A DNA stretch of 64,000 bases from an uncultured Eubacteriales bacterium (GTDB taxonomy: Bacteria > Bacillota > Clostridia > Christensenellales > Borkfalkiaceae), in assembly GCA_900542935.1 (NCBI GenBank), contig UQPN01000009.1, forward strand, positions 1-64,000, in the 5' to 3' direction. Position 1 is the stretch's first letter. Every line of letters starts with the position of its first letter. The notes under the pieces are model-generated. The model was not told the DNA's origin, did not search any database, and saw nothing but the letters and a program-made list of their open reading frames with translations. A program made the position numbers and the translations under genes. Shown here piece by piece: positions 15,186-26,297 of the stretch.

Positions 15186-15254
15186 CCGTTTCCGCCGCGT
15201 TTTTACAAATTTATCGACGGAATTTTCGGGAAAATCGACTTTTTATCGCCGTTT

Positions 15255-16421
15255 TTACCGCAAATTTCCGAAAATTTCTTCGATAGCATGATTTTCGCCG
15301 CAAAAATCGATATACGTGATGTCGCGTGCGGTAATGCCCGTTTTACGGAACATTTTTTCGAATCCGCTTGCCAGCGCGCGCTTTTCGTTTTCCGTGAGCA
15401 CGCCGGGCGTTCCGGCGGCAAAAGTATCGCGCCAAAGCACGGCGCCGAGGTCGTCCGCCAAAGAAAGTTCGCCGCAATTTTTTGGATACGACGCCGCGGC
15501 GTGATATTTTCTTACTTCCGCAATCAGAAGCTCCGCCGTGCCGGAAACGGTGAATTCGCCGTACGTGGCAGGCACGAAAAACGTATCGCCGCGGCGCATG
15601 ATTTTATCGCCGATTTTGCCTTCGCCGCTTACGCACGTAACGGCGCGGAAACTTGCGGCGTCGGTTTTCAAACGTTTTTCGCCGTTTAATTTCAGGCGGG
15701 TGAGCGTAAAGTAACGACTTACGCCGATACGTTCGCCCTCGGCGCATTCCGCCGAAAACGCGATTTTCTCTTTCGCTTCCAGACACGCCGTTTCCAGCGC
15801 CTTTTTGATATGCAGTTCGCGCAGATTGCCGTTTTTATCGCGTCTGCCGTAATCGTAAATGCGATACGTCAGATCGCAGTTCTGCTGAATTTCATACACG
15901 AGACACCCCGCGCAGATGGCATGCACGGTGCCTGCCGGAACAAAATAATGCTCGCCCTTTTTTACGGGATAAAAACGAAGTTTATCGGAAAGCGTGTTTT
16001 CTTGAATCGCTTTTTCGCACTCCTCTTTCGTTACGGATTCCCGGAAGCCGAGGTAAATTCCCGCGCCCTCTTCCGCTTCCGCGATGTACCACATTTCGGT
16101 TTTTCCGTAGCTGTTGTAATCGCGCAGCGCGTATTCGTCGGTGGGGTGCACCTGCACAGAAAGATCCTGCGCGGCGTCGATGAATTTCACCAGCATGGGG
16201 AATCGATCGAACGCCGTTGCGTTGGCGCCGAGTTCGGCGGCGGAAGCCGTTTCTTCCAGCGTTTTACCGTTTGCAAGCCGCGTTTTTCCGTTGGGATGAT
16301 ACGAAATTTCCCAGCTTTCCGCGCAGGGGCGCTTTTCCGTCTGCTTGCCGTATTTTTCCACAAGTTTCATTCCGCCCCACAAATTATCTTTACATTCGGG
16401 ATATAATTTTTCGATTTCCAT
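15255..16421 (-). CDS. manA: Mannose-6-phosphate isomerase, class I, with C-terminal extension
   Basis: The protein has 388 residues from ATG 16421 (AGGGG upstream). It interconverts mannose 6-phosphate and fructose 6-phosphate in the cytoplasm. The family's zinc site is visible in LSVQVHPTDEYA (Gln and His) and KTEMWYI (Glu). The cupin core ends near AELLIAEVRKYH (about 307). Short Firmicutes ManA proteins are usually about 310-320 residues. About 81 extra residues follow here (308-388), containing LSLADDLGAVLWRDTF and DITYIDFCGENHAIEE, which are not recognised. It lies 23 bases after a lipoprotein gene and is probably in one operon with it. Confidence 0.82.
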   Translation of the reverse strand: MEIEKLYPECKDNLWGGMKLVEKYGKQTEKRPCAESWEISYHPNGKTRLANGKTLEETASAAELGANATAFDRFPMLVKFIDAAQDLSVQVHPTDEYALRDYNSYGKTEMWYIAEAEEGAGIYLGFRESVTKEECEKAIQENTLSDKLRFYPVKKGEHYFVPAGTVHAICAGCLVYEIQQNCDLTYRIYDYGRRDKNGNLRELHIKKALETACLEAKEKIAFSAECAEGERIGVSRYFTLTRLKLNGEKRLKTDAASFRAVTCVSGEGKIGDKIMRRGDTFFVPATYGEFTVSGTAELLIAEVRKYHAAASYPKNCGELSLADDLGAVLWRDTFAAGTPGVLTENEKRALASGFEKMFRKTGITARDITYIDFCGENHAIEEIFGNLR

Positions 16422-16444
16422 ATAAAAAACCCCTGTTCGTTTTT

Positions 16445-17761
16445 TTATTTTGTTTCCGCAATACAAAGGCGCAACGTTACGTTGCCGTCGGGCACGAGCG
16501 TTTCGCCGACGCGATTTCCCGTTTCGTCCTGCCAGTACGCGTTTTCCAGCTCGGCTTCCGTATATTGCATCGACAGTTCCGCAAGCGCTTCCGCATCGAG
16601 AACGGATAAATCGCAGACTACGTACGTCCGCCCCGCCGTCGCCTTTTCCGTATACAAAACTTTACCGTTCCACATATACGTAACCGTTACTTTGAATTGT
16701 TTGTACACTTCTACCGTGTAAAACGCCTCCGCGGTTTCCGCCGCGGCATTGCCGTCGGCTTCGCCCGATTGTGCGGTTTCGTCGTCCTTTAAAAATACCC
16801 GCAGCGTAAACGTATTCACGCCGTTTTGCAGACTTTCCGCCGGGATTGTTTTGCCGCCGGTTGCCGCAAGTTCGAAATCGCACAACGCGCCGCAGTCGAT
16901 TTTATCCGCCAGCGACAGTTCGCTCTGCCCCGCGGATAGCGTGAATTTCAGCGATGTTCCGTTCAGTTCGCCGCCGTGCACGGCAACGATTTTCACCGCA
17001 GACGGATCGGCAGACCACTTTGCGTAAATGCGCAGATTCCCCGTAGAACCGCGCTCTACCCCGCTTGTTTGATGCAGATATTCCGCTTCGGAAAACCAGC
17101 CGCAGAACAGATACCCCGTGCGCGCGGGAATAAAAAATTCAAACGACGGCGTTTCCACCGTGTACGTTGCGGGAACTTCCTGCCCCGCAGGCACCATACC
17201 GCGATTCAGTTTGTAATCGATTTCGTAAACAATCGGCGTATACCGCGCTTCGAAGCGCAGCGTCGTTTCGCTTTGCGCCGATATGCGCACCCATTCTCCT
17301 TCATAGCCCGCGCGCGGCGGTACGGCGGGTTTTGCGATAATTTCATCGCCGAGAATATCGGAAGTATAAATCAACTGCCCGTCCGCATAAAACGCCGCGC
17401 GGCGCGGAATTATGCCGTCGTCGGCTGTTTTGTCGGAAGTATTCGTTGAATCATCGCCGCCGAACGGCGTTTCGCCCGCCCCCGTATTCTCGCCGGAATC
17501 GGTAATTTCCCCCGAATCGACTTCGTTTTCACCGTCTGTTTTTTCGTTTCCGGAGTCGTTTTCTAAGCCGGAACCGCCCGAAGGCGTACTTTCCGGAATT
17601 CCGCCGGAGGAGGTGCCGCCGGACAACGAATCGTCCGAACCGAGAGTTTTCACGGCGCAACCGGCAACGAAACTACAAAGACAAATCAGCGCGATTGCCG
17701 ACGCGCAGGCGCGAATACCGCCCCGCACCGCCGATTTTTTTGTTTTGCATAATTTTTTCAT
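16445..17761 (-). CDS. Lipoprotein with InlB-type repeat
   Basis: The protein has 438 residues. The signal peptide ends in a lipobox, SFVAGCA, followed by a long Gly/Ser/Thr/Glu-rich linker (about 45-115) that would span the cell wall. A repeat of the Listeria-Bacteroides (InlB B-repeat) type is visible in ARTGYLFCGWFSEAEYL and NLRIYAKWSA. The C-terminal part is beta-rich. Such lipoproteins are exposed on the surface and may bind carbohydrate or host ligands, but the role is not established. It precedes manA on the same strand. Confidence 0.7.
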   Translation of the reverse strand: MKKLCKTKKSAVRGGIRACASAIALICLCSFVAGCAVKTLGSDDSLSGGTSSGGIPESTPSGGSGLENDSGNEKTDGENEVDSGEITDSGENTGAGETPFGGDDSTNTSDKTADDGIIPRRAAFYADGQLIYTSDILGDEIIAKPAVPPRAGYEGEWVRISAQSETTLRFEARYTPIVYEIDYKLNRGMVPAGQEVPATYTVETPSFEFFIPARTGYLFCGWFSEAEYLHQTSGVERGSTGNLRIYAKWSADPSAVKIVAVHGGELNGTSLKFTLSAGQSELSLADKIDCGALCDFELAATGGKTIPAESLQNGVNTFTLRVFLKDDETAQSGEADGNAAAETAEAFYTVEVYKQFKVTVTYMWNGKVLYTEKATAGRTYVVCDLSVLDAEALAELSMQYTEAELENAYWQDETGNRVGETLVPDGNVTLRLCIAETK

Positions 17762-17794
17762 TTGTGTTTTCCGTTCCCGAACGTAACTGTAATT

Positions 17795-17823
17795 ATTTTA
17801 ACACATTACAATCGAAAAGTCAA
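17795..17823 (-). promoter_or_regulatory. Promoter of the lipoprotein-manA pair
   Basis: On the minus strand TTGACT (17823-17818), 17-base spacer, TAAAAT (17800-17795). Confidence 0.7.
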
Positions 17824-17903
17824 TATTATCATTGCGCGAAAGCCGAAAAACGACAAAAATTTCCGACAAAAAAATTTTTTTAGAAAAACAGCCGTAAAAA
17901 AGA

Positions 17904-17932
17904 TTGACACACCGCGAAAAAAGTGATAAACT
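17904..17932 (+). promoter_or_regulatory. Promoter of tRNA-Val
   Basis: TTGACA (17904-17909), 17-base spacer, TAAACT (17927-17932), 24 bases before the tRNA. Confidence 0.7.
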
Positions 17933-17955
17933 TAAAATGTTCGTTTTTGAAAGAC

Positions 17956-18032
17956 GGATTCGTAGCTCAGTTGGTTAGAGCGCGTGCTTCACATGCACGA
18001 GGTCGCAGGTTCGAGCCCTGTCGAATCCACCA
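17956..18032 (+). tRNA. tRNA-Val (anticodon CAC)
   Basis: A 77-base cloverleaf with encoded CCA. The acceptor stem is GGATTCG/CGAATCC, the D-arm holds TAGCTCAGTTGGTTAGA, the anticodon stem CGTGC/GCACG encloses TTCACAT with anticodon CAC (valine, GTG codon), and the T-arm is AGGTTCGAGCCCT. An intrinsic terminator, ACACCCCG...CGGGGTGT plus T-run, follows at once. Confidence 0.95.
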
Positions 18033-18289
18033 AAACACCCCGTTTCGGCATTGCCGTTGCGGGGTGTTTTTTATTGCGCTTTTTCGGCAGGGCGAGAGGG
18101 TGGGAGCCGCTTTGCGCGAGCAAAGCGTTTTCGCCACGCTACACTTTGCTTACGCTTTCTTCGGGCGAAAACAAACGATTGATTATCGTTTGGCGGGGCG
18201 CGCCGCTACAGGCGCGAGCCCTGTCGAATCCACCAAAACACACCGTTTCGGCATTGCCGTTTCGGGGTGTTTTTTATTGCGCTTTTTCG
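18012..18289 (+). repeat. 75-bp direct repeat of the tRNA 3' end and its terminator
   Basis: Positions 18012-18086 (T-arm, acceptor end, CCA and terminator of tRNA-Val) recur at 18215-18289 with only two mismatches, exactly 203 bases downstream. The second copy lacks the 5' two-thirds of the tRNA. The 128 bases between hold short hairpins (CGCTTTGC/GCAAAGCG, AAACGAT/ATCGTTT, GCGCC/GGCGC) and no gene. The pattern fits either an excised integrative element that used the tRNA as its attachment site or a tandem duplication that decayed. The rest of the gap to 18382 holds nothing further recognised. Confidence 0.8.
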
Positions 18290-18382
18290 ATAAGTTTTAT
18301 GTCATATAAAAAATGCCGCACAAAAAGCATACGTTGCCTTTCGTACGGCGTTATATTCTGTTTATTGTACCGAAAACGGCTT

Positions 18383-20428
18383 TTATCTTACGCCGCCGCC
18401 TCCGCCGCCGTGTCCTCCGCCGGAGAAGCCGCCGAAATGTCCGCCGCTGCCGCCTCCGCCGAGGAACGTGCCGCCGCCTTTGGGTTTCGGGCGGGACATC
18501 GCCGATACGAACGACGAGCGCAGCATGGAATTGAGCAGCACGTAATCGAATACGGAAAACGAAGTTTCTCCTCTGCACCAGCTCGGAGGTTCGATGGTGA
18601 TGGATTTAAACTTGCCTTCCCATTCTTTCGTAACGCCGAGCACCTGCGCATAAGGCAGCACGTCGTAGTAAAGCTGCGGATTTTCCTGAAGCATGAATTT
18701 GATTTTTTCTTCTTCCGTATACAGAATGAAATCTTTGAACCCGAGGATTTTTCCGAGCGTTTCTACATATTTTTCCGTGCGGGAAATGCACTTCGGCGCA
18801 AAATACGCGCACACCGTTGCCCCGACGGAGATAAACAGCTTTTCCCATACCGTAAGAATGTGCCTTGCGAACAACGCCGTATACCACACGCCGAACAGCG
18901 CAAGCACCGCGGTGATGCCGATATTCGCCCACCGTCTGACGCCCGCCTTTTTCTTGTAGCGCCACTGTTCCACACAGAAATATCCGTATTCGCACGCGGC
19001 AATCGGAAACGCCGAAATTAACCCCGTCCAGTATTTATACCCGCCGCCGATTCTCGCTTTTCCGATAAAGAACGGAACGAAAGCGTACAAACACACCGCA
19101 AGCAAAGCAATCAGGCACGCGCCGACGACAGACTTCGACTCGTATTCGGCGCCGCGCCGCGTGGATAAAAGCGTTTTCGCCTTATCTACGGAAGTATAAA
19201 ATTTATTTTCCAAATCGGAAATCTGCGTATCCTTGCGCCTGTCTTTATCGAACAAGCCTTCCAGAAGCGTCTTTTGCCAGGGCGGCATTTTATCGGGTAC
19301 GGGCTTTTCGGTACGGTGCAGAATCGGATCTTCCTTTTCGCCCGGCAATTCTATAGTGAGATACCCCTGATCGGCGAAATAGTAAATCATCGAAGTAACG
19401 TCCTCGTTATCTACTTTTCCGTCGACAATCCGCCCCATCATCAACGGATCCATCCCTTCCGGCGGCTTCACGCTGACTACGGTAATCATTTCGTGGCGCA
19501 CTTTGAATAATCCGCTCAGAAACAGGGACGCTACGGCTGCAATAGCCGAAACAGCCAGCACAACCCAGAAGCTCGGCGATTTTAAAAGCATTGCCGCGTA
19601 AGACGACATAACGCCCGCAGGGAGCTTGAACACCACCGTTACGGCAGCCGCCGAAGAGTCGTCGAAATACCCGTTGTAAATTACGGGTAATTTTACACTG
19701 GTAAGCGTAAGCGTCTTTTTATCCGCGCTCCAGCTTTCGTTATCGATAAACCGCTTTCCGGCAACCCCGTATTCGTCGCTGTATACCTCGCACGATTCAG
19801 GCGCGGCAGGGAAATTCACCGTAACGGTTACGTTGTTCAAAGGCACCGTCCAGCCGCCGCCCACAACGTCCAGTCCCAGTCCGTTCGCAGTGGCTTCCGA
19901 AGAGCGCATCGAATATGAAAATTCATACGCCCATGTCGCGTTTGCCGTAATGCCGCCGTAAACAACAATATCTATGTAATCGCCGTTATCGGGGTTTTCG
20001 ATCACGGAAAAACTATCTTCCGAAAGTCTGCCGTCCGTATAGCTCCGCTTTGCCGAAACGTCGAAATATGCGTCGCCCTGATCGATCGGAAGCGAACGAT
20101 AAAACTGCGTGCCTACGCTTTGATTCATCGTAACCACAAGCCGTTCGCGGAAATCCACCGTTCTGTCCGCATTGATCGTAACCGTGGCTTCATATCGATT
20201 CACCGTAAACGCGTCGCCCGAATACGAAGCGGACTGCGCCGCGATACCGCTTTCCGCAGACGCGACTCCGCCGCCGTTCGCGCCGTTAAGGGCAGAGGAA
20301 CGGAAAGAAAACGCCGAAGCAAAAACGCCCGCGATAACAAAAAAAAGCAGAAATGCGAGCGCGGCAAACCACCGCGTCCGCAATTTCGCTTTTTTCGTTA
20401 CGGAAGACGTTGAAAATGTATATTTCAT
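18383..20428 (-). CDS. DUF2207 family membrane protein
   Basis: The protein has 681 residues. It has an N-terminal signal anchor (about 20-45), an extracytoplasmic beta-rich domain with the DUF2207 pattern EATVTINADRTVDFRERL, a helix near 288-306, further helices around 430-510 and a glycine-rich tail (GGGSGGHFGGFSGGGHGGGG). DUF2207 proteins are predicted membrane proteins of unknown function, commonly paired with LemA, as here: lemA lies 24 bases upstream in the same operon. GGGAG precedes the start. Confidence 0.85.
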   Translation of the reverse strand: MKYTFSTSSVTKKAKLRTRWFAALAFLLFFVIAGVFASAFSFRSSALNGANGGGVASAESGIAAQSASYSGDAFTVNRYEATVTINADRTVDFRERLVVTMNQSVGTQFYRSLPIDQGDAYFDVSAKRSYTDGRLSEDSFSVIENPDNGDYIDIVVYGGITANATWAYEFSYSMRSSEATANGLGLDVVGGGWTVPLNNVTVTVNFPAAPESCEVYSDEYGVAGKRFIDNESWSADKKTLTLTSVKLPVIYNGYFDDSSAAAVTVVFKLPAGVMSSYAAMLLKSPSFWVVLAVSAIAAVASLFLSGLFKVRHEMITVVSVKPPEGMDPLMMGRIVDGKVDNEDVTSMIYYFADQGYLTIELPGEKEDPILHRTEKPVPDKMPPWQKTLLEGLFDKDRRKDTQISDLENKFYTSVDKAKTLLSTRRGAEYESKSVVGACLIALLAVCLYAFVPFFIGKARIGGGYKYWTGLISAFPIAACEYGYFCVEQWRYKKKAGVRRWANIGITAVLALFGVWYTALFARHILTVWEKLFISVGATVCAYFAPKCISRTEKYVETLGKILGFKDFILYTEEEKIKFMLQENPQLYYDVLPYAQVLGVTKEWEGKFKSITIEPPSWCRGETSFSVFDYVLLNSMLRSSFVSAMSRPKPKGGGTFLGGGGSGGHFGGFSGGGHGGGGGGVR

Positions 20429-20452
20429 ACCGAAATCTCCCGCAGACCTGTT

Positions 20453-21052
20453 TCAGAACGAAACTTTAACGTTCTTTCTCTCTTCTTCGCTATCCAGCTC
20501 GAAGTACTTTTTCTTCTCGTACCCTTTCTTGTTGGCAACGATGGAGGAAGGGAACACCTGAATCTTGTTGTTGAACGATTTTACTACGCCGTTATAATAT
20601 CTGCGCGCGCTTTCCAATTCGTTTTCAAGGTTCTTAAGCTGTTCCTGCAAATCGCGGAAGTTCGCGTCCGCTTTCAGCTCGGGATATGCTTCCTGCACCG
20701 CGTTGAGCAGCACTTTCAACGAAGAATTGAGTGCGTTTGCCGCCTGCATTTTTTCTTCGGGCGTTTTCGCCGCGCCCGCCGCGTTACGCGCAGCCACAAC
20801 GTTGGTAAGCGTTTCGCTTTCGTGCTTTGCATAGCCTTTCACGGTTTCCACCAGGTTGGGAATGAGATCGTATCTCTTCTTCAAAAATACGTCGATGGTA
20901 GCCCATGCTTCTTCCGCTTTGTTGTTCAGGCGAACAAGCGCGTTCGCCGTCTTGATCCACCATACAACAACCGCAATCACAAGAATGATCACGAGTGCGA
21001 CAACCACGATCCCTACGATCGCGCCGACGCTGATAAGTAACGAATTTAACAT
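20453..21052 (-). CDS. LemA family protein
   Basis: The protein has 199 residues. It has an N-terminal membrane helix (about 8-35), then a long helical domain with the LemA signature NKAEEAWATIDVFLKKRYDL and NLVETVKGYAKHE. LemA proteins expose a coiled helical domain and are found with DUF2207 or peptidase genes; biochemical role is unsettled. AAGGAGA lies before the ATG. It is the first gene of the lemA-DUF2207 operon. Confidence 0.9.
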   Translation of the reverse strand: MLNSLLISVGAIVGIVVVALVIILVIAVVVWWIKTANALVRLNNKAEEAWATIDVFLKKRYDLIPNLVETVKGYAKHESETLTNVVAARNAAGAAKTPEEKMQAANALNSSLKVLLNAVQEAYPELKADANFRDLQEQLKNLENELESARRYYNGVVKSFNNKIQVFPSSIVANKKGYEKKKYFELDSEEERKNVKVSF

Positions 21053-21133
21053 CTGTTTCTCCTTCCGTTTTTCCGCCTTTCATTTGCCGCGTATTTCATC
21101 GTGCGCCGCGAAAAAAACGAATTTTCTAAGTTT

Positions 21134-21162
21134 ATTATACTATATAAATCGCCAAAAATCAA
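21134..21162 (-). promoter_or_regulatory. Promoter of the lemA operon
   Basis: On the minus strand TTGATT (21162-21157), 17-base spacer, TATAAT (21139-21134). Confidence 0.75.
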
Positions 21163-21217
21163 CGATTTCGACAAATTTTTACAAAATTTTTCGCGATTAC
21201 TGCCGTTATTTTTCCGT

Positions 21218-22159
21218 TTATGCCTGTTTTTCCGCCGATTTTTCGATAAACGCAAGCGCGTCGGCATACACTTCCTCTTTGCCGAGCTCATTTAAAATTT
21301 CGTGCCGCATTTTCGGGTACAATTTTCCCGTAACGTTTTTGTAGCCGACGTCGCGCAGAAATTGCTGCGCCTCAAGCCATTTCTTTTCGCTTCCGATCAC
21401 GGGATCGTCCGCCCCCGCCATAAAGAAAATCGGCAAATCGGAATGTTTCGCGGGATATTTCTTTTTTTTGTACGCGTTTTTCACAAGATGCAGCAGGTTG
21501 GAAAAGCCGTTGCAGGAGAAAACGAAATTGCACCTTTCGTCCGCGTTGTATTTTTCCACCACCGTCTTATCGCGCGTGAGCCAGGCGTTTTTGCCCTCGC
21601 CGGGAAATTTATCGTCGCCGCCGCCCGTGGAAGCGTTCGCCATCAGCCGACTTCTGTATTTTTTGCCGCGGAACGCCGAAATCACGCCGTTCAGCATCAG
21701 CCCGAACCCCGCGAGAGAGTTTTTCGAAGGCGAACCGCAAACAATCAGCTTATCGATTTTTTCTTCGTATTTCTGAATATACGCGCGCACGACGAGCGAA
21801 CCCATGCTGTGCCCGAACAGGGTAACGCTCAGCCCGGGATACAGCCGTCTGATTTCGTCTGTAACCAGCGCCGCGTCGTCTACGATCGCCTCGCCCTTTT
21901 TATCGCCGAAATAGCCGAGATTTTCGTTTGCCGTAACGCTGCCGCCGTGCCCTCTGTGATCGTGCGCGAATACGATATAGCCGTTTTGCGTGAGATAATC
22001 GATGAAGCCCTCGTAGCGTTCCTTGTATTCGCACATGCCGTGCACGATCTGCACAACGCCCTTCGCGTTTGTTTGCGTACCCCCCTCCGCCGTGTATTCG
22101 GCGCAGGAAAGCGCAAGATTATCGTACTTCGATTGCAGCGTAAATTCGCGTTTTTGCAT
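21218..22159 (-). CDS. Alpha/beta hydrolase, monoacylglycerol lipase/lysophospholipase-like
   Basis: The protein has 313 residues. The nucleophile elbow GHSMGS, the preceding HDHRGHGGS block, MAGADDPVIG (acid) and KMRHEILNE (catalytic His) follow the lysophospholipase/PldB-type serine hydrolase order (Hydrolase_4). There is no signal peptide, so it acts in the cytoplasm, probably on a lipid or ester substrate. It stands alone on the minus strand. Confidence 0.85.
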   Translation of the reverse strand: MQKREFTLQSKYDNLALSCAEYTAEGGTQTNAKGVVQIVHGMCEYKERYEGFIDYLTQNGYIVFAHDHRGHGGSVTANENLGYFGDKKGEAIVDDAALVTDEIRRLYPGLSVTLFGHSMGSLVVRAYIQKYEEKIDKLIVCGSPSKNSLAGFGLMLNGVISAFRGKKYRSRLMANASTGGGDDKFPGEGKNAWLTRDKTVVEKYNADERCNFVFSCNGFSNLLHLVKNAYKKKKYPAKHSDLPIFFMAGADDPVIGSEKKWLEAQQFLRDVGYKNVTGKLYPKMRHEILNELGKEEVYADALAFIEKSAEKQA

Positions 22160-22210
22160 ATTTTTCCCCCTTTTATTCTTATTTCCCGTCGGTTTGTTTT
22201 CCGCTTTAGT

Positions 22211-23344
22211 TCAATCTCTCTGCCGCGGTTCTTCCATAAACGGCATCAGAATCCGGTTCTGCACGTACAGATATTCGTCCTTGATTTTCACGCGCGAGCC
22301 GTCCTTAGAAAAATCGAGATATTTGCGCGTTTTCGTAAGCGCCGCGGGAAAATCTTCTTCGAACGACGAAGAAAATTCTTTTTCGTATTCCGCAAGCGAA
22401 AGCCCCTCGGCGGTACGCAGCGCAAGCATCACCTTTTCGAATTTCGCGTCCGCTTCGCTTACTTCCTCGCAATCTACCGCGGGGAAGAAGCCGGAAATCA
22501 CGCATTTCATATAATCGTCGAGGTTGAACGTATTCGTGAAACGTTTGCCGTTCATAAACGAAGAAGCGGCAAGCCCGACGCCGATATATTCGCCGCGCCG
22601 CCAGTAGTTCAGGTTGTGGCGGCTTTCGAATCCCGGTTTTGCGAAATTCGAAATTTCGTAACGGCGATAGCCGAGTGCGTCCAAAAGATTCCGCCCGTAA
22701 TCGTACATATCCGCCACTTCGTCGGAATCGGGCAGTTCGCCGTTCAGATAATCGGTGTAAATCGGCGTGCCGTCCTCTACCGTAAGGGCGTACATGGAAA
22801 TGTGCGACGAGCCGCAAGCCGCCGCCAGTTCGATTGTCTTTTTAATATCGGCTTTCGTCTGATTTTTTAAACCGAGCATCACGTCGGTACTGAAATTTTT
22901 GCCTTTCAGAAGTTTGGTTGCATACACGTAATCGTGCACGTTGTGGATTCTGCCGATATCTTCGAGCTGCGAATCGATCGCCGTCTGCAACCCGACGGAA
23001 AAACGGTTGATGCCCGCTTTTTCGTAAATTTTCACCTTTTCTTCGCCGATGGTGCCGGGGTTGAGTTCCAGCGTGATTTCGGCGTTATCGGAAAGGGTAA
23101 AGCTTTCGCGGATGCGGTTCATGGCGCCTAAAATAAGTTTCGGCGGAATATACGAAGGCGTGCCGCCGCCGAAATACACCGTATCGAACGTTCTGCCTTT
23201 CAGTTCTTCGCCGCGCATTTTCAGTTCTTTGTAAACGCACGCCATGTACGCTTCGGCATACCCGATTTTATCGGGAAACGAAACGAAATCGCAATACGAG
23301 CATTTCTGCCTGCAAAACGGAATATGAATATAAATTCCTGCCAT
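22211..23344 (-). CDS. hemW: Radical SAM heme chaperone HemW
   Basis: The protein has 377 residues and starts MAGIYIHIPFC. The radical SAM cluster motif CRQKCSYCDF (CxxxCxxC plus the extra Cys that separates HemW from HemN), YFGGGTPSYI and LELNPGT are all present. The HemW C-terminal domain follows (RHNLNYWRRGEYIGVG). HemW carries heme for insertion into membrane cytochromes; older annotations call it coproporphyrinogen oxidase. In the same direction lepA lies upstream, a common Firmicutes order lepA-hemW. Confidence 0.92.
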   Translation of the reverse strand: MAGIYIHIPFCRQKCSYCDFVSFPDKIGYAEAYMACVYKELKMRGEELKGRTFDTVYFGGGTPSYIPPKLILGAMNRIRESFTLSDNAEITLELNPGTIGEEKVKIYEKAGINRFSVGLQTAIDSQLEDIGRIHNVHDYVYATKLLKGKNFSTDVMLGLKNQTKADIKKTIELAAACGSSHISMYALTVEDGTPIYTDYLNGELPDSDEVADMYDYGRNLLDALGYRRYEISNFAKPGFESRHNLNYWRRGEYIGVGLAASSFMNGKRFTNTFNLDDYMKCVISGFFPAVDCEEVSEADAKFEKVMLALRTAEGLSLAEYEKEFSSSFEEDFPAALTKTRKYLDFSKDGSRVKIKDEYLYVQNRILMPFMEEPRQRD

Positions 23345-23524
23345 AATTTCACCTGTAATTTTAATTTCAGCCTTAATTTTACTTCAATCTTCTCCGTGCC
23401 TCAAAAGCGAGCAGTTCGCGAAGCGCGCGGATTTCGCCGCACGGAGCGTACTCAAACGTACGCGACTAAGGCGAAAACGCAAGCGCGACAAAGAAATGCG
23501 AAGCTTTTCAGGCACGAGCATTGC
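23345..23524. repeat. Hairpin repeat, copy A, between lepA and hemW
   Basis: GTGCCTcAAAAGC near 23396 and GCTTTTcAGGCAC near 23503-23515 form the outer arms of an inverted repeat. Inside lies GCGTAC-tcaaac-GTACGC followed by GACTAAG...CGCAAGCGCGACAAAG. The inner unit recurs twice at 26,400-26,600 with a changed but still paired stem. Confidence 0.5.
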
Positions 23525-25333
<1,809 letters not shown>

Positions 25334-25397
25334 ATATTTTCCTTATAGTCGTTGAAAAATTTTTCCGCCGCGCCCGCGCGGCGGTAACGAGGCGCGG

Positions 25398-26297
25398 TTA
25401 TTCCCCGCAGGAACGGTTCATGCCCGCAATCGATAAAAATGCCGAAACAAGCTTTTCTTTTTCGGATTTCGGATTGATTGAAACGTACAGCGTTTTCGCC
25501 GGATTTTCGGGCGGAGCGACGGGAAGCACGAATAACTTTCCTTCCGAAAGTTCTTTTTCCGCATAAATCTGCGGCAAAAGCACCACGCCGGCGCCCGCCG
25601 CCGCAAGTTCTTTCGCCGTTTCCGCCGTTACCCCCGCGATCGCCGCGCCGTCGTCGTCGCCTTCCAGCGCGATGAGCGGCAATTTTGCCGCACAGACGTG
25701 CGCGTCGCACGCCTTTTTGCCCCGCGAGCTTTTCATACATTGCAAAGCGCCTTCCAGCCGTTCCGCCTGCTTTTTATCGCCCAGATATACTTTGGAAAGC
25801 GATACGCCCGAAGGGAACGAAGCGATGTGTTCCTCGCAGACGTACGACTGTTCGCCGAACACCGCGTCCACCTTGCCGCCGCGCAGCATTTCCCTTGCTT
25901 TTTCGTCTTTCAGTCGCAGAAATTTCAATCGCACGGCGGGGAATTTTTTGGTAAACGCCGCGATTTTATCCGCCAGAATGTAGCGGAACACCTCGTCGGA
26001 AGCGCTTAAACAGAGTTCTGCGCCGCGGCGCGCCACGGCGCCGCCCACTTCGTTTTCCGCTTCTTCAAGAAGGCGCAGCGCGCGTTCCACCTTGCCGATG
26101 ATGCGTTTTCCGCCCTCTTCCGAAAGCTCCATGCCGCGGTGCGTGCGGTTAAAAAGCGTAACGCCCAGCTGATTTTCCAGCTGCTTCACCGATTGCGACA
26201 CGGCGGGCTGCGAAATATAGAGTTCTTCGGCGGCTTTTGTAAGCGAACCGTTTTTCGCCACCGTATAGAACACGCGGTATAAATCCAGATTAACCAT
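25398..26297 (-). CDS. LysR-family transcriptional regulator
   Basis: The protein has 299 residues. The N-terminal winged helix (DLYRVFYTVAKNGSLTKAAE, then YISQPAVSQSVKQLENQLG) is typical of LysR. The C-terminal effector domain begins near ELCLSASDEVF. No divergent target gene lies next to it; upstream is the hairpin-repeat region. The effector is unknown. The operator cannot be placed with confidence. Confidence 0.85.
   Translation of the reverse strand: MVNLDLYRVFYTVAKNGSLTKAAEELYISQPAVSQSVKQLENQLGVTLFNRTHRGMELSEEGGKRIIGKVERALRLLEEAENEVGGAVARRGAELCLSASDEVFRYILADKIAAFTKKFPAVRLKFLRLKDEKAREMLRGGKVDAVFGEQSYVCEEHIASFPSGVSLSKVYLGDKKQAERLEGALQCMKSSRGKKACDAHVCAAKLPLIALEGDDDGAAIAGVTAETAKELAAAGAGVVLLPQIYAEKELSEGKLFVLPVAPPENPAKTLYVSINPKSEKEKLVSAFLSIAGMNRSCGE

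Noticed and set aside
18033..18289. Second tRNA-Val
   Set aside because: Only the T-arm and acceptor 3' half is present; the 5' half and anticodon arm are missing, so it cannot form a tRNA.
21302..22870. Plus-strand open frame of more than 500 codons
   Set aside because: It overlaps the lipase-like gene and hemW in antisense. Composition (Phe, Arg, His-rich) is typical of shadow frames in this genome.
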